From NCBI RefSeq assembly GCF_024347075.1, contig NZ_AP024900.1, forward strand, positions 1,302,001 through 1,366,000: a DNA stretch of 64,000 nt. Reading direction: 5' to 3'. The stretch comes from Vibrio rarus. Lineage in GTDB: Bacteria; Pseudomonadota; Gammaproteobacteria; Enterobacterales; Vibrionaceae. Below are positions 1 through 7,244 of this stretch, piece after piece. Each line of letters opens with the position of its first letter. The first letter of the stretch is position 1. The translations under genes were made by a program, and so were the position numbers. The notes under the pieces were generated by a model that was not told the origin of the DNA, did no database searches, and saw only the letters and a list, made by a program, of their open reading frames with translations.

Positions 1-337
1 GGGTAGTCAAAGCCCCCGATTTTCTGAGCATCTTCATCACAGCGGATAGATAATATTCAGTATCGATGTCGTTTCTCCACGCAGTAATCAGCACGTTACT
101 ACTGTTGTTATCGGCAACGACAAAGGTCCCATAGAATCGCTCATCCGTTTCAGGGTGGATTAATACACCGTCATACACTGAACGATCTTCATATCTATGG
201 TCTTGTCTTGCCTGAGATTCTAGTAATAAAGTACATTCCATATCTTCATCAAAGGTAAAGCCAAAACGAAGAGGGAATGAATCTATGTTGCAGTGTTCTT
301 GATGCTTAACTAAAACACTGATTTGAGAGCGTGACAT
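1..337 (-). CDS. Unknown protein, 3' end beyond window
   Basis: An open frame on the minus strand starts with ATG at 337 and runs without a stop for 112 codons to the window edge, so the C-terminus is missing. The protein begins MSRSQISVLVKHQEH and is rich in acidic and polar residues. I see no signal peptide, membrane helix or motif I can name. It is divergent from the 579-2272 operon, with about 240 bp of AT-rich DNA between. The unbroken frame supports a real gene, but I do not recognise the family. Confidence 0.6.
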   Translation of the reverse strand, partial: MSRSQISVLVKHQEHCNIDSFPLRFGFTFDEDMECTLLLESQARQDHRYEDRSVYDGVLIHPETDERFYGTFVVADNNSSNVLITAWRNDIDTEYYLSAVMKMLRKSGALTT

Positions 338-500
338 TTGAAAAACCAACTGAAAAAAACGGACATACAAATTCTATTGATTTCTGAGCTTATGTCTACA
401 CTCCTCATACCGTTTAAATAACAGAATTAATTATTTATTTGTGATAAACATTATTTCGATTTGAACCAATATATTGCTTTATATTCAACTTGAGTTTTTT

Positions 501-513
501 ATAAGCTTATAAA
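501..513. promoter_or_regulatory. Palindromic 13-mer upstream of dual-OB operon
   Basis: ATAAGCTTATAAA, whose first ten bases are a perfect palindrome, lies 66 bp before the start codon at 579. The identical 13-mer recurs at 2467-2479 ahead of the reverse transcriptase gene. The match is seen directly. A role as operator or promoter element shared by the two operons is inference. Confidence 0.4.
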
Positions 514-578
514 CCCCTAGTTATATCCAGTCTAATTCATAATCGTCTCATATTAAGAATGATTGAGAGGTAATAATT

Positions 579-1205
579 ATGAATCACAATATTACATCAC
601 GAACATTAGTTGTTTTAGCTAACTCAGTTAAACATCATCAATGTTGCGTAGCAGGAAAATGTTTAGACACTAAAGAGTGGATACGTCCTGTTGCCAATGC
701 ACACGGTGCAGAGCTTACGCAACAACAGGCAAGCGTAACGAACCCTTATGGTGTTTACCAAGTAAAGCCACTGCAAAAGGTTAAGATGGGTTTTGAGCAA
801 GCTGTGCCTCTCAAAAATCAGCCGGAAAATTATTTGATCAATAATGTACGGTGGACACAACAATATAAAATTTCTCCGGCTGATCTACATCAGTTTTTAG
901 ATACACCTGCTTCTTTATGGGGCGTAGGGGATCGAGTGGACTATCAAGCCATTGTGCGCGGCCAGATAACCATAGGTAACTCTTTACAGTTAATTAAAGT
1001 GGAAGATCTATTGCTATACATTGATGACTATGAAAGGCGCAGAGCATCATTTTCATACAATGGTATTGAATATAATTTGGCAGTAACGGATCCAAGTTTT
1101 AATCGTTACGTCAATGATCAAAGTGACCTCATTGGCATTTTGTGCATTAGCCTTGGTGAAGAGTTTCATGGTAATTGCTACAAACTTGTAGCCGCAATTT
1201 ATTAG
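579..1205 (+). CDS. Dual-OB-domain-like protein
   Basis: A 208-residue soluble protein with no signal peptide. It opens with a strand-rich segment (SRTLVVLANSVKHHQCCVAG) and has EWIRPVAN near residue 35, a pattern I associate with the dual OB-containing domain (DuOB) family. OB folds usually bind nucleic acid or nucleotides; no catalytic residues are evident. The start has a good ribosome site (TGAGAGG). The stop is 9 bp before the next gene, and the third gene overlaps the second by 1 nt, so 579-2272 looks like one operon. The family assignment is moderate and no function is known to me. Confidence 0.6.
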   Translation: MNHNITSRTLVVLANSVKHHQCCVAGKCLDTKEWIRPVANAHGAELTQQQASVTNPYGVYQVKPLQKVKMGFEQAVPLKNQPENYLINNVRWTQQYKISPADLHQFLDTPASLWGVGDRVDYQAIVRGQITIGNSLQLIKVEDLLLYIDDYERRRASFSYNGIEYNLAVTDPSFNRYVNDQSDLIGILCISLGEEFHGNCYKLVAAIY

Positions 1206-1214
1206 GAGATTAGA

Positions 1215-1655
1215 GTGAATATTTATACTATCGGCTTTACTAAAAAAGGGGCAGAGCGCTTTTTTACACTATTGAAGCGAAACGGTGTCAAAACCTTGAT
1301 TGATGTTCGCTTAAACAATGCATCACAACTAGCAGGCTTTGCTAAGAAAAATGACCTTGCCTACTTTTTAAAGGAACTGTGCAATATAGATTATATTCAT
1401 ATGCCTAAACTGTCACCTTCAGAAGAAATCCTTAAAGGTTATAAAGCAAAAACGTTATCTTGGGCAGAATATGAGATAAGATTTAATGCTTTACTACAGC
1501 AAAGAAAAGCGGAAACGTTGCTGAGTGATGATACTCTATCAGACGCTTGTTTTTTGTGCAGTGAACATGAGGCGGATCAGTGTCATCGACGTTTAGTTGC
1601 CGAATACATTGCAAATCACTCCCCGACAGACGTAAAAATTAAGCACCTAAAATAA
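1215..1655 (+). CDS. DUF488 family protein
   Basis: A 146-residue protein starting at GTG behind TAGGAGAT. It shows the DUF488 signature: an N-terminal IYTIGFTKKGAERFF strand-helix, then TLIDVRLNN, and near the C-terminus CFLCSEHEADQCHRRLVAEY with the conserved Cys, Glu, Cys and His-Arg. DUF488 proteins are small cytosolic proteins of uncertain activity, often found near DNA-modification or nucleotide-related genes. It sits between the DuOB and DUF4326 genes, and its stop overlaps the next start in TAATG, which indicates translational coupling. Confidence 0.8.
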   Translation: MNIYTIGFTKKGAERFFTLLKRNGVKTLIDVRLNNASQLAGFAKKNDLAYFLKELCNIDYIHMPKLSPSEEILKGYKAKTLSWAEYEIRFNALLQQRKAETLLSDDTLSDACFLCSEHEADQCHRRLVAEYIANHSPTDVKIKHLK

Positions 1656-2272
1656 TGAATAAGTTACTGGTTTTATACCCGAAAGAATTTAACTGCTTTT
1701 CTAAACTAAAGCGCAAGCTCGATAGAATCATATCTAATATGGATGATGTTGGATTGCTTACTACTCAAGACGGTCATGAACTATTAAGGCGCTACGCTAA
1801 CAGCATCAACGCTACCTTTGAGAACCATAATGCTCCATTAGATACGTTAAATTTTACACATGCTGTTGTTTTTGATGACGGTGAAGCGTTTACGCGAGAA
1901 TTGGAGCAGATCACAGTACAAAGCATACCTATTCGTGTCATTAAAATTGCAGTTACACGAGTGATCAATATAAAGAACGAGATAGATTATGCCGATAAAA
2001 AAAGTACAGCAGATTACGAGTACATTGGTAGAGGCTCCTATTGGGGCAATCCTCACTCCATGTATGAGACGATGGAAGACAGTGATGAAGACCCAAGAGA
2101 AGCTGTCATTAGAATGTACAAATACGACTTTGATTACGATAAATTCTTAAACATCGATAAAACTAGGGTATTTGAATTGGCAGGTAAACGACTCGGTTGT
2201 TTCTGCAAACCACAGTTATGCCATGGTGATGTGCTCGCTGATTATCTCAATCAATGGGATGATGGGAAATAG
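1655..2272 (+). CDS. DUF4326 domain protein, SLOG-like N-terminus
   Basis: A 205-residue protein. Residues about 125-200 match DUF4326: YIGRGSYWGNPH, then a helix, then LAGKRLGCFCKPQLCHGD followed by LADYL, with paired Cys and His that could bind metal. Residues 1-110 have alternating strands and helices ending in THAVVFDDGEAF, resembling the SLOG/YspA Rossmann-like nucleotide-binding fold; that part is inference. It is the last gene of the DuOB-DUF488-DUF4326 operon. The 380-bp space after it separates this operon from the reverse transcriptase operon. Confidence 0.75.
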   Translation: MNKLLVLYPKEFNCFSKLKRKLDRIISNMDDVGLLTTQDGHELLRRYANSINATFENHNAPLDTLNFTHAVVFDDGEAFTRELEQITVQSIPIRVIKIAVTRVINIKNEIDYADKKSTADYEYIGRGSYWGNPHSMYETMEDSDEDPREAVIRMYKYDFDYDKFLNIDKTRVFELAGKRLGCFCKPQLCHGDVLADYLNQWDDGK

Positions 2273-2652
2273 TTACTTTATTCTAACCTAAGTTTTGTGC
2301 AAACAAGGCGAAAACCTTTATTCGCACTTGAACTGGAAAGGTTTAACGTGGCCACAAGTCGTTCATCTGGGCGCTTGATTTTTGTTTCATCTCACTATCG
2401 TTTCTTATCAGTCCCAGAGCGAGTAAAAGCGTTTTTTATCAAATACGTAGAAAGTTTAATTTGTTCATAAGCTTATAAAAGGTACGCGGATGCCCAGTTA
2501 AAGATATTCTATCTATATACCAAATATGAACATATCTATTTGATGGGGTTGTTATCCACAAAGTTGAATAAAGCTTCTAATTGGTAACGAAATTTAAAGA
2601 GTACGATATCCCGCCGTACTGTTTGTGATGATGCGATATTGAAGAATAAGAG
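2273..2652 (+). other. Intergenic region before the RT gene, possible leader RNA
   Basis: No convincing gene in 380 bp. It contains an 8-bp inverted repeat, AAACCTTT (2312-2319) and AAAGGTTT (2337-2344), with a 17-nt loop; the palindromic 13-mer at 2467-2479; and a short inverted repeat AGTAC (2600-2604)/GTACT (2616-2620) just before the RT start. Several defence reverse transcriptases work with a structured RNA encoded beside them, so this space is where one would sit. That is inference; I cannot fold it. Confidence 0.35.
2467..2479. promoter_or_regulatory. Palindromic 13-mer upstream of RT-CARF operon
   Basis: Exact copy of the ATAAGCTTATAAA seen at 501-513, here 173 bp upstream of the RT start codon. 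The two copies suggest co-regulation of the operons. A candidate binder is the winged-helix-like tail of the CARF protein at 4239-5375; that link is inference. Confidence 0.4.
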
Positions 2653-4242
2653 ATGGAAAAGATGTTGAAAGAATTACTGTGCAGTGAAATGAATGTGACT
2701 CGAGCCTTTGATAGTGCAATTAATGAGTGCTTTGGTTCGGGGCATACGTGTTTTCCGGGGGAAATTCGACAGGCAAAAGCCAATAGAAAACAGTTCATTA
2801 AACAGGTTCAAAAACAACTGTCACACCTTGAACAATATCAGCCCCAATATGGCTTTTACTATACGATGCCGAAAACGGACTTAGTGGACAGACAATTGGT
2901 TCACTTGCCACTGCAAGAGTTGGTGATGTTTCATTGCTTCTTGCAAGTGATAGGGGACCGATTGGATAGTCAGTTACAGGAAAATTGTTTTGCCAATCGC
3001 ATTGAACGAGACCTATCATTAAACATATTGGGTGAAGACTTTGCGCAGAAGGCATGGCCTAATTATTGTGCATGGCAACAAGATCAAGGTGAGAAACACT
3101 CTTTGATGATCAAAACGGATCTCTCTAGTTTTTTTGATAATGTCAATATAGATATTCTTATCAATAAGTTAGCTGTAAAGACCAGCACTAGTAAGAGCAG
3201 TCCGTTTTTTGAGTATTTTAGAAAATTGCTGACGAATCCTGCTCACCATTATGCTATTAGCAAACCCCAAGTTAATTCTCTTTACTTTAGGGTTCAGGGC
3301 CTCATCACAGGTCCTAAGTGCATGGGGGTTCTTGCAAATTATTACCTGATGGATATCGATAATTTAATGTCGCAATTCCCAGATGTGGAATATGGTCGTT
3401 ATGTTGATGATATTAAGTTATTTAGTAATGATAAAGCGGCTTTAATCGAGTCTTATAAGCAACTACAAAACTCTTTGTATCAATTGGGTTTGAGTATTAA
3501 CAACTCTAAAACGAAGCTGATTAATAATAATGAAGAAGTGCTTAGTGTACTCAAAGAAGAGTTGATTTCAGTCAATCACTATGGCGCTGAAGAGACTACC
3601 GAAAGAACGATTGCGACTCACACACAAGAAGCAATGGAAATGGATATTGATGAGAGTTTTGAGGATCGTGATAACTCTTATGATCTAGATAATGGCATTA
3701 ATTCAGTTTCTGATGCGAAGAAGTATTGCTTCTATCTTAGCAATCTTGACCTTAAAGAGTGGGACGTGAAACACCTGACCCATTTAGCTCTTATTTTTAA
3801 GTGTTACCCTTCATCACTCAAACACGCATGTTGGCTTATGGTACTAGCTTGGACAAAGGGAACGGGAAAAATTCAAGACATTGCGTTTAAGTTTATATCC
3901 AAGGATTTGTGGTTAGATGATTCGATACATCAATACGGTAAATCGAGAATTTTGCATCATTTAGTTAAAGAGAGACGCAATGGGTTTAGTTATTTGCAAA
4001 GCAATCAAGCTGAGTTAAAAGAAACTAATTTTGTTGATGCATTGGTCGATATTATGGTTTCTCAACGACAAGACATTACACTACTTCGTTGTTACGCTAT
4101 TGAGGCATATAGCCAAATGAAACCAGACGTCAGTCAGCCTGATATTCTCAAAGCATTCCGTACGGAAAATACCCAACTCAATAGTTCAGAGAGTCACGTA
4201 TTAGAACTAGTATTCTCCAATGACGAGGTGTTTGAATTATGA
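2653..4242 (+). CDS. Reverse transcriptase, unassigned defence-type (UG/Abi-like)
   Basis: A 529-residue protein with a reverse transcriptase palm in about residues 85-290. Motif A is MIKTDLSSFFDNV (Asp156), the motif B region is QGLITGPKCMGVLANYYL, motif C is GRYVDDIKLF (Tyr250-Asp253), and motif D is LGLSINNSKTKL. Catalytic aspartates 156, 252 and 253 are present, so polymerase activity is plausible. Residues 300-529 are mostly helical with an acidic stretch (MEMDIDESFEDRD); I see no maturase X, HNH, Cas1 or Cas6 domain and no HEPN motif. That argues against a group II intron or a CRISPR-adaptation RT and fits the UG/Abi type. Its TGA overlaps the CARF start by 4 nt. Confidence 0.85.
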   Translation: MEKMLKELLCSEMNVTRAFDSAINECFGSGHTCFPGEIRQAKANRKQFIKQVQKQLSHLEQYQPQYGFYYTMPKTDLVDRQLVHLPLQELVMFHCFLQVIGDRLDSQLQENCFANRIERDLSLNILGEDFAQKAWPNYCAWQQDQGEKHSLMIKTDLSSFFDNVNIDILINKLAVKTSTSKSSPFFEYFRKLLTNPAHHYAISKPQVNSLYFRVQGLITGPKCMGVLANYYLMDIDNLMSQFPDVEYGRYVDDIKLFSNDKAALIESYKQLQNSLYQLGLSINNSKTKLINNNEEVLSVLKEELISVNHYGAEETTERTIATHTQEAMEMDIDESFEDRDNSYDLDNGINSVSDAKKYCFYLSNLDLKEWDVKHLTHLALIFKCYPSSLKHACWLMVLAWTKGTGKIQDIAFKFISKDLWLDDSIHQYGKSRILHHLVKERRNGFSYLQSNQAELKETNFVDALVDIMVSQRQDITLLRCYAIEAYSQMKPDVSQPDILKAFRTENTQLNSSESHVLELVFSNDEVFEL

Positions 4243-5375
4243 AAAATGTGCTCGTAGCGGTGACAGGCGCTAGCCCCCAAGTGTTGACTGAAACAATTTA
4301 TGCATTGGACCAACAGGGTAAGCCTCTACCAGAAGAAGTGTTTGTCATTACGACGAAAACATCCGAGCAAACCCTAGTGAATGGCTTGTTTAAAGACGGC
4401 TATTGGCAGAAGCTTTTAGATGAATATGAGTTAGGTAATATTTCATTTAGCCAGTCAAATATCTGGTGTATTGCGGATGATAATGGGACGTTGGTTGATG
4501 ATGCTAAGTCGGAAGAAGACCAATCCATTATGGCTAATTACATTACTCGTAAGGTAGCCGAGCTAACGGCCCAAGAAGACATTGCCATTCATGCCTCTAT
4601 TGCTGGTGGGCGTAAAACAATGGCGTTTTATATGGGCTACGCCATGTCTTTATATGGTCGAGAGCAAGACGTATTAAGCCATGTTTTTGTGAATGATGAA
4701 TTTGAATTTGTTAGAGATTTTTTCTTTCCCACAAAAGATGATAATTGGATTTCTGGGAAAAATGGCCAAGGTAAGCTCAATACCAAACTTGCCAACGTTA
4801 CATTGGCTGAAATCCCGTTTGTACGTATGCGCAAACAATTTGAATCCAAATTATTAGAACAAATTGAAGAGCAAACATTCTCAAAAACTGTCGCTATCAT
4901 GAATAATGCAGCAACAGAGAAAGTCGAGGTAAGAGTTAATACTAAGAACCGATCTATTTCAGTATTAGGGATAGACATTAAAGTTTCAGCAAAGTTATTG
5001 GCATTGTACCTGCTGATTTTAAAGCAACCACATCGCACAATAAAAACGGGCTCTAGATTTGTTAAGGAAGTAGACTACAGTAAGCAATATTTACATGAGT
5101 TCTATGCTATGAAGGGTGATGCGCGAGTATATAGCACGTTCGGCCTGGAAGATGTGATTGATTGGCAGCAAGGTAACTTAGGAAACCTGAAAGCGATGCA
5201 AGCAAAATTTGTGCAAGAGGTACTTAGTCAGTTTCATTCAAAGCTTTGCAAGAATTTACCAGCGGAAGCATTGGATAAAATCAAAGTCCATTCAGATGGC
5301 GCTAAAGGTGGGGCTACTTACCATATTGATAGTGCGTTAGATGTCACTGTTGAAGGGGCTCTAAGTATTATCTGA
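4239..5375 (+). CDS. CARF-domain protein, Cas_NE0113 family, wHTH-like C-terminus
   Basis: A 378-residue protein. Residues 1-205 match the CRISPR-associated NE0113 family: KNVLVAVTGASPQVLTETI at the N-terminus, VFVITTKTSEQ, then IAGGRKTMAFYMGYAMSLYG with GGRKT at 123-127, and VLSHVFVNDEFEF. CARF domains bind cyclic oligoadenylates made by type III CRISPR Cas10. Residues about 230-300 (NRSISVLGIDIKVSAKLLA and following) look like a winged helix; no HEPN, PD-ExK or RelE-like nuclease motif is visible. It is coupled to the RT gene by a 4-nt overlap. No cas gene or array is seen nearby, so the ligand source is unknown. The family call is firm; the role is not. Confidence 0.85.
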   Translation: MKNVLVAVTGASPQVLTETIYALDQQGKPLPEEVFVITTKTSEQTLVNGLFKDGYWQKLLDEYELGNISFSQSNIWCIADDNGTLVDDAKSEEDQSIMANYITRKVAELTAQEDIAIHASIAGGRKTMAFYMGYAMSLYGREQDVLSHVFVNDEFEFVRDFFFPTKDDNWISGKNGQGKLNTKLANVTLAEIPFVRMRKQFESKLLEQIEEQTFSKTVAIMNNAATEKVEVRVNTKNRSISVLGIDIKVSAKLLALYLLILKQPHRTIKTGSRFVKEVDYSKQYLHEFYAMKGDARVYSTFGLEDVIDWQQGNLGNLKAMQAKFVQEVLSQFHSKLCKNLPAEALDKIKVHSDGAKGGATYHIDSALDVTVEGALSII

Positions 5376-5729
5376 TACTACTCAACCGCATGTGTAGTAG
5401 CTCAGACTTGGTGTGACAGCTACCTATTTTTGATGGTGTCTGTCAGTTTAAATTTGAGCTAAATTCTTTTCGGCCCGAACCCGTTTCCCGTCAAGTAATG
5501 TTTCAAGTGCTGAGAATGATACCATCGGTAGCAACTTTGTCTTCGATTGCTTTATGTCACATCTTGAGGTTTTCCGAGTCGATTCTTAGCTAAATTGAAC
5601 GAACACCACTACCAGATGCAAACACGCCATTTTACATAATTCATTGCTTATACAAACATTTGCTAATGTAATCTCTTTCATCATAAAGAAAATTTAAGCT
5701 ATTTGCAGTGACAGAAGTCTTCACTGCAG
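5376..5729. other. Intergenic region between CARF and M50 genes
   Basis: No complete gene. On the minus strand a 25-codon open stretch at 5448-5525 ends SALETLLDGKRVRAEKNL plus four codons, which could be the tail of a decayed gene; I cannot name it. No CRISPR-type repeats or tRNA are visible. Convergent genes end on both sides. Confidence 0.4.
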
Positions 5730-6401
5730 CTATCTTCGCGTTATCATAGCTAAACCTGCAATAGGCAGAGCCGCAAGTAGACCAAAACTCATCACAGCCC
5801 CGAGCCATGCTGCCCAATGCATGATGAAGCTCTCAATATGTGTCATATAAAGCACACCTGCTAACATCAAAAAATAGACGAGACACCCAACATAAAGAGA
5901 TCCTTTGAGTGCCCCCTTAATGTCGGTGGAAGAAGGTAACATGTGCAATGTGATACTTGCTAGAGCAAATAAAACCACCAGATCAATGATTGTCGCTTGC
6001 TGAATGAGTGAATAAATTGCAGTGGGGTAATTGATTATTGATTGATGTTGTATGGTGTGAGTCAATTGATTTATAAAGCTTAAATTAGATGATAGAGCTA
6101 GGCATAGGGATCCCAGTATCAAAGGGGCAACAGAAACCAATACATGTCCTACAGCACCAAAAATTGAATTTGGCCTGGTAAATGCCACATAACCCATGGT
6201 TGGGTTAGTTCTAGTTGGCATTTGAAAAAGACGTACCTCAGTAACGTGAAACCCACAGACTTTAGCCATTAAATAGTGGCTCAGTTCGTGAACCGTTACA
6301 CCAATCAATCCTGTACAAAAGATGATAGGCGTTTTTAAGCGACTTGCTTGTATAAGGTAATGGATTAGGTAAATACCTAACGAAGATAGAATAAACGTCA
6401 T
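5730..6401 (-). CDS. M50-like membrane metalloprotease
   Basis: A 223-residue integral membrane protein with about six hydrophobic segments. An HELSH zinc motif (HExxH) lies in the second segment at about residues 38-42 (VTVHELSHYLMA), the arrangement of site-2/M50-type and related membrane peptidases. An NPTMGYVAF segment follows; a clear NxxPxxxxDG third-ligand motif is not evident, so it could be a non-peptidase relative. It stands alone and is convergent with the CARF gene. Substrate unknown. Confidence 0.6.
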   Translation of the reverse strand: MTFILSSLGIYLIHYLIQASRLKTPIIFCTGLIGVTVHELSHYLMAKVCGFHVTEVRLFQMPTRTNPTMGYVAFTRPNSIFGAVGHVLVSVAPLILGSLCLALSSNLSFINQLTHTIQHQSIINYPTAIYSLIQQATIIDLVVLFALASITLHMLPSSTDIKGALKGSLYVGCLVYFLMLAGVLYMTHIESFIMHWAAWLGAVMSFGLLAALPIAGLAMITRR

Positions 6402-6792
6402 TTGGGATCACTAGTGTGCATGTTGTGTGAAACTTTAACACAATGTTCATAATAGGGGGTAGGGTGGGATTATTGCTTTTGTATGGGGTCACCATAACTA
6501 GCGAGCGGTGTGAAATGCTGTAATTCAATACGAAATACTTGAATCACAAATCGATGCACCTCGACATGGCTCAGGGAGTGTCGAGAGTGCGATAAAGATA
6601 CAAGAGTACAGTAAGGCGTGCATAGATGGAGAAATGAAGGCACCTAGATATTATAAGCCATTTCCAATTTGTGCAGACCACAACAGATTCCGTGTAACTG
6701 CAAACACACAGTAAATTCGTTTTCGAATAGAATCATAAAGCGCTTTAGATCTTATCTAATAGCTGCTTGATTGATATCAACAACTACAAATC
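6402..6792. other. Intergenic region upstream of MerR gene
   Basis: About 390 bp with no open frame I trust on either strand. It separates the minus-strand M50-like gene from the MerR operon and must contain the M50 gene's promoter. I see no RNA gene or insertion-sequence remnant in it. Confidence 0.4.
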
Positions 6793-6853
6793 CCACCTTT
6801 ATTTGACAGTCATTGTGTACTTATAATACACTGCAGCTGTCAAATAAAGGTGG
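6793..6853. promoter_or_regulatory. Perfect 17-bp inverted repeat around MerR promoter
   Basis: CCACCTTTATTTGACAG (6793-6809) and CTGTCAAATAAAGGTGG (6837-6853) are exact reverse complements 27 bp apart. A TATAAT hexamer lies between them (6822-6827), and the right arm contains the ribosome-binding site AAAGGTGG of the MerR gene starting at 6858. Half-site centres are 44 bp apart, about four helical turns, which suits a dimeric or tetrameric operator on one DNA face. An alternative is an RNA hairpin hiding the ribosome site if transcription starts upstream of 6793. Confidence 0.6.
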
Positions 6854-6857
6854 CTAT

Positions 6858-7244
6858 ATGAAAGAGTACACGATGCAGCAGTTGTCCGAGTTAACGGATC
6901 TGCCAGTTAGAACCATCAGGTTTTACATACAAAAGGGACTTGTTGATAGGCCTATTGGCGAACGAAAAGGTGCGAAATATAACGAAGACCATGTTGCGCA
7001 GTGTTTAAAAATTAAGAAGTGGACGGCGGCGGGGTTATCCCTTGATAAAGTAGCGCAAGCCCTTGTTGAACCACCATTAGAACTCCCTACACCACCAAAG
7101 AAAACCGGTGATGTATCGATGAAAACATGCATACATCTCGCAGAGGGAGTTGAGTTAATAATCGATTCGGATATCGCACAGTTGTCAGCCAGTGACATTA
7201 GAAGCTTGGCAAATACCATTATCAGTCAGTTGGGAAATAAATAA
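6858..7244 (+). CDS. MerR-family transcriptional regulator
   Basis: I place the start at ATG 6858 behind AAAGGTGG; an in-frame upstream codon at 6813 would lie inside the inverted repeat. The 128-residue product begins MKEYTMQQLSELTDLPVRTI, the MerR helix-turn-helix, then RFYIQKGLV and a second-wing pattern to about residue 70. The C-terminal part is short, without a Cys-rich metal-binding loop, so the effector is unknown. Its stop overlaps the VIT/VWA start in TAATG, so the pair is translationally coupled. The upstream inverted repeat suggests autoregulation. Confidence 0.85.
   Translation: MKEYTMQQLSELTDLPVRTIRFYIQKGLVDRPIGERKGAKYNEDHVAQCLKIKKWTAAGLSLDKVAQALVEPPLELPTPPKKTGDVSMKTCIHLAEGVELIIDSDIAQLSASDIRSLANTIISQLGNK

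Noticed and set aside
2653..4242. Group II intron or retron interpretation of the RT
   Set aside because: No maturase X or endonuclease domain, no intron domain V-like sequence noted, and the length and C-terminal region do not match typical short retron RTs; the CARF coupling also argues against it.
5448..5525. Transposase C-terminal remnant on minus strand
   Set aside because: The 25-codon stretch hints at a gene tail, but I cannot assign a family and upstream frames do not extend it; reported only as intergenic content.
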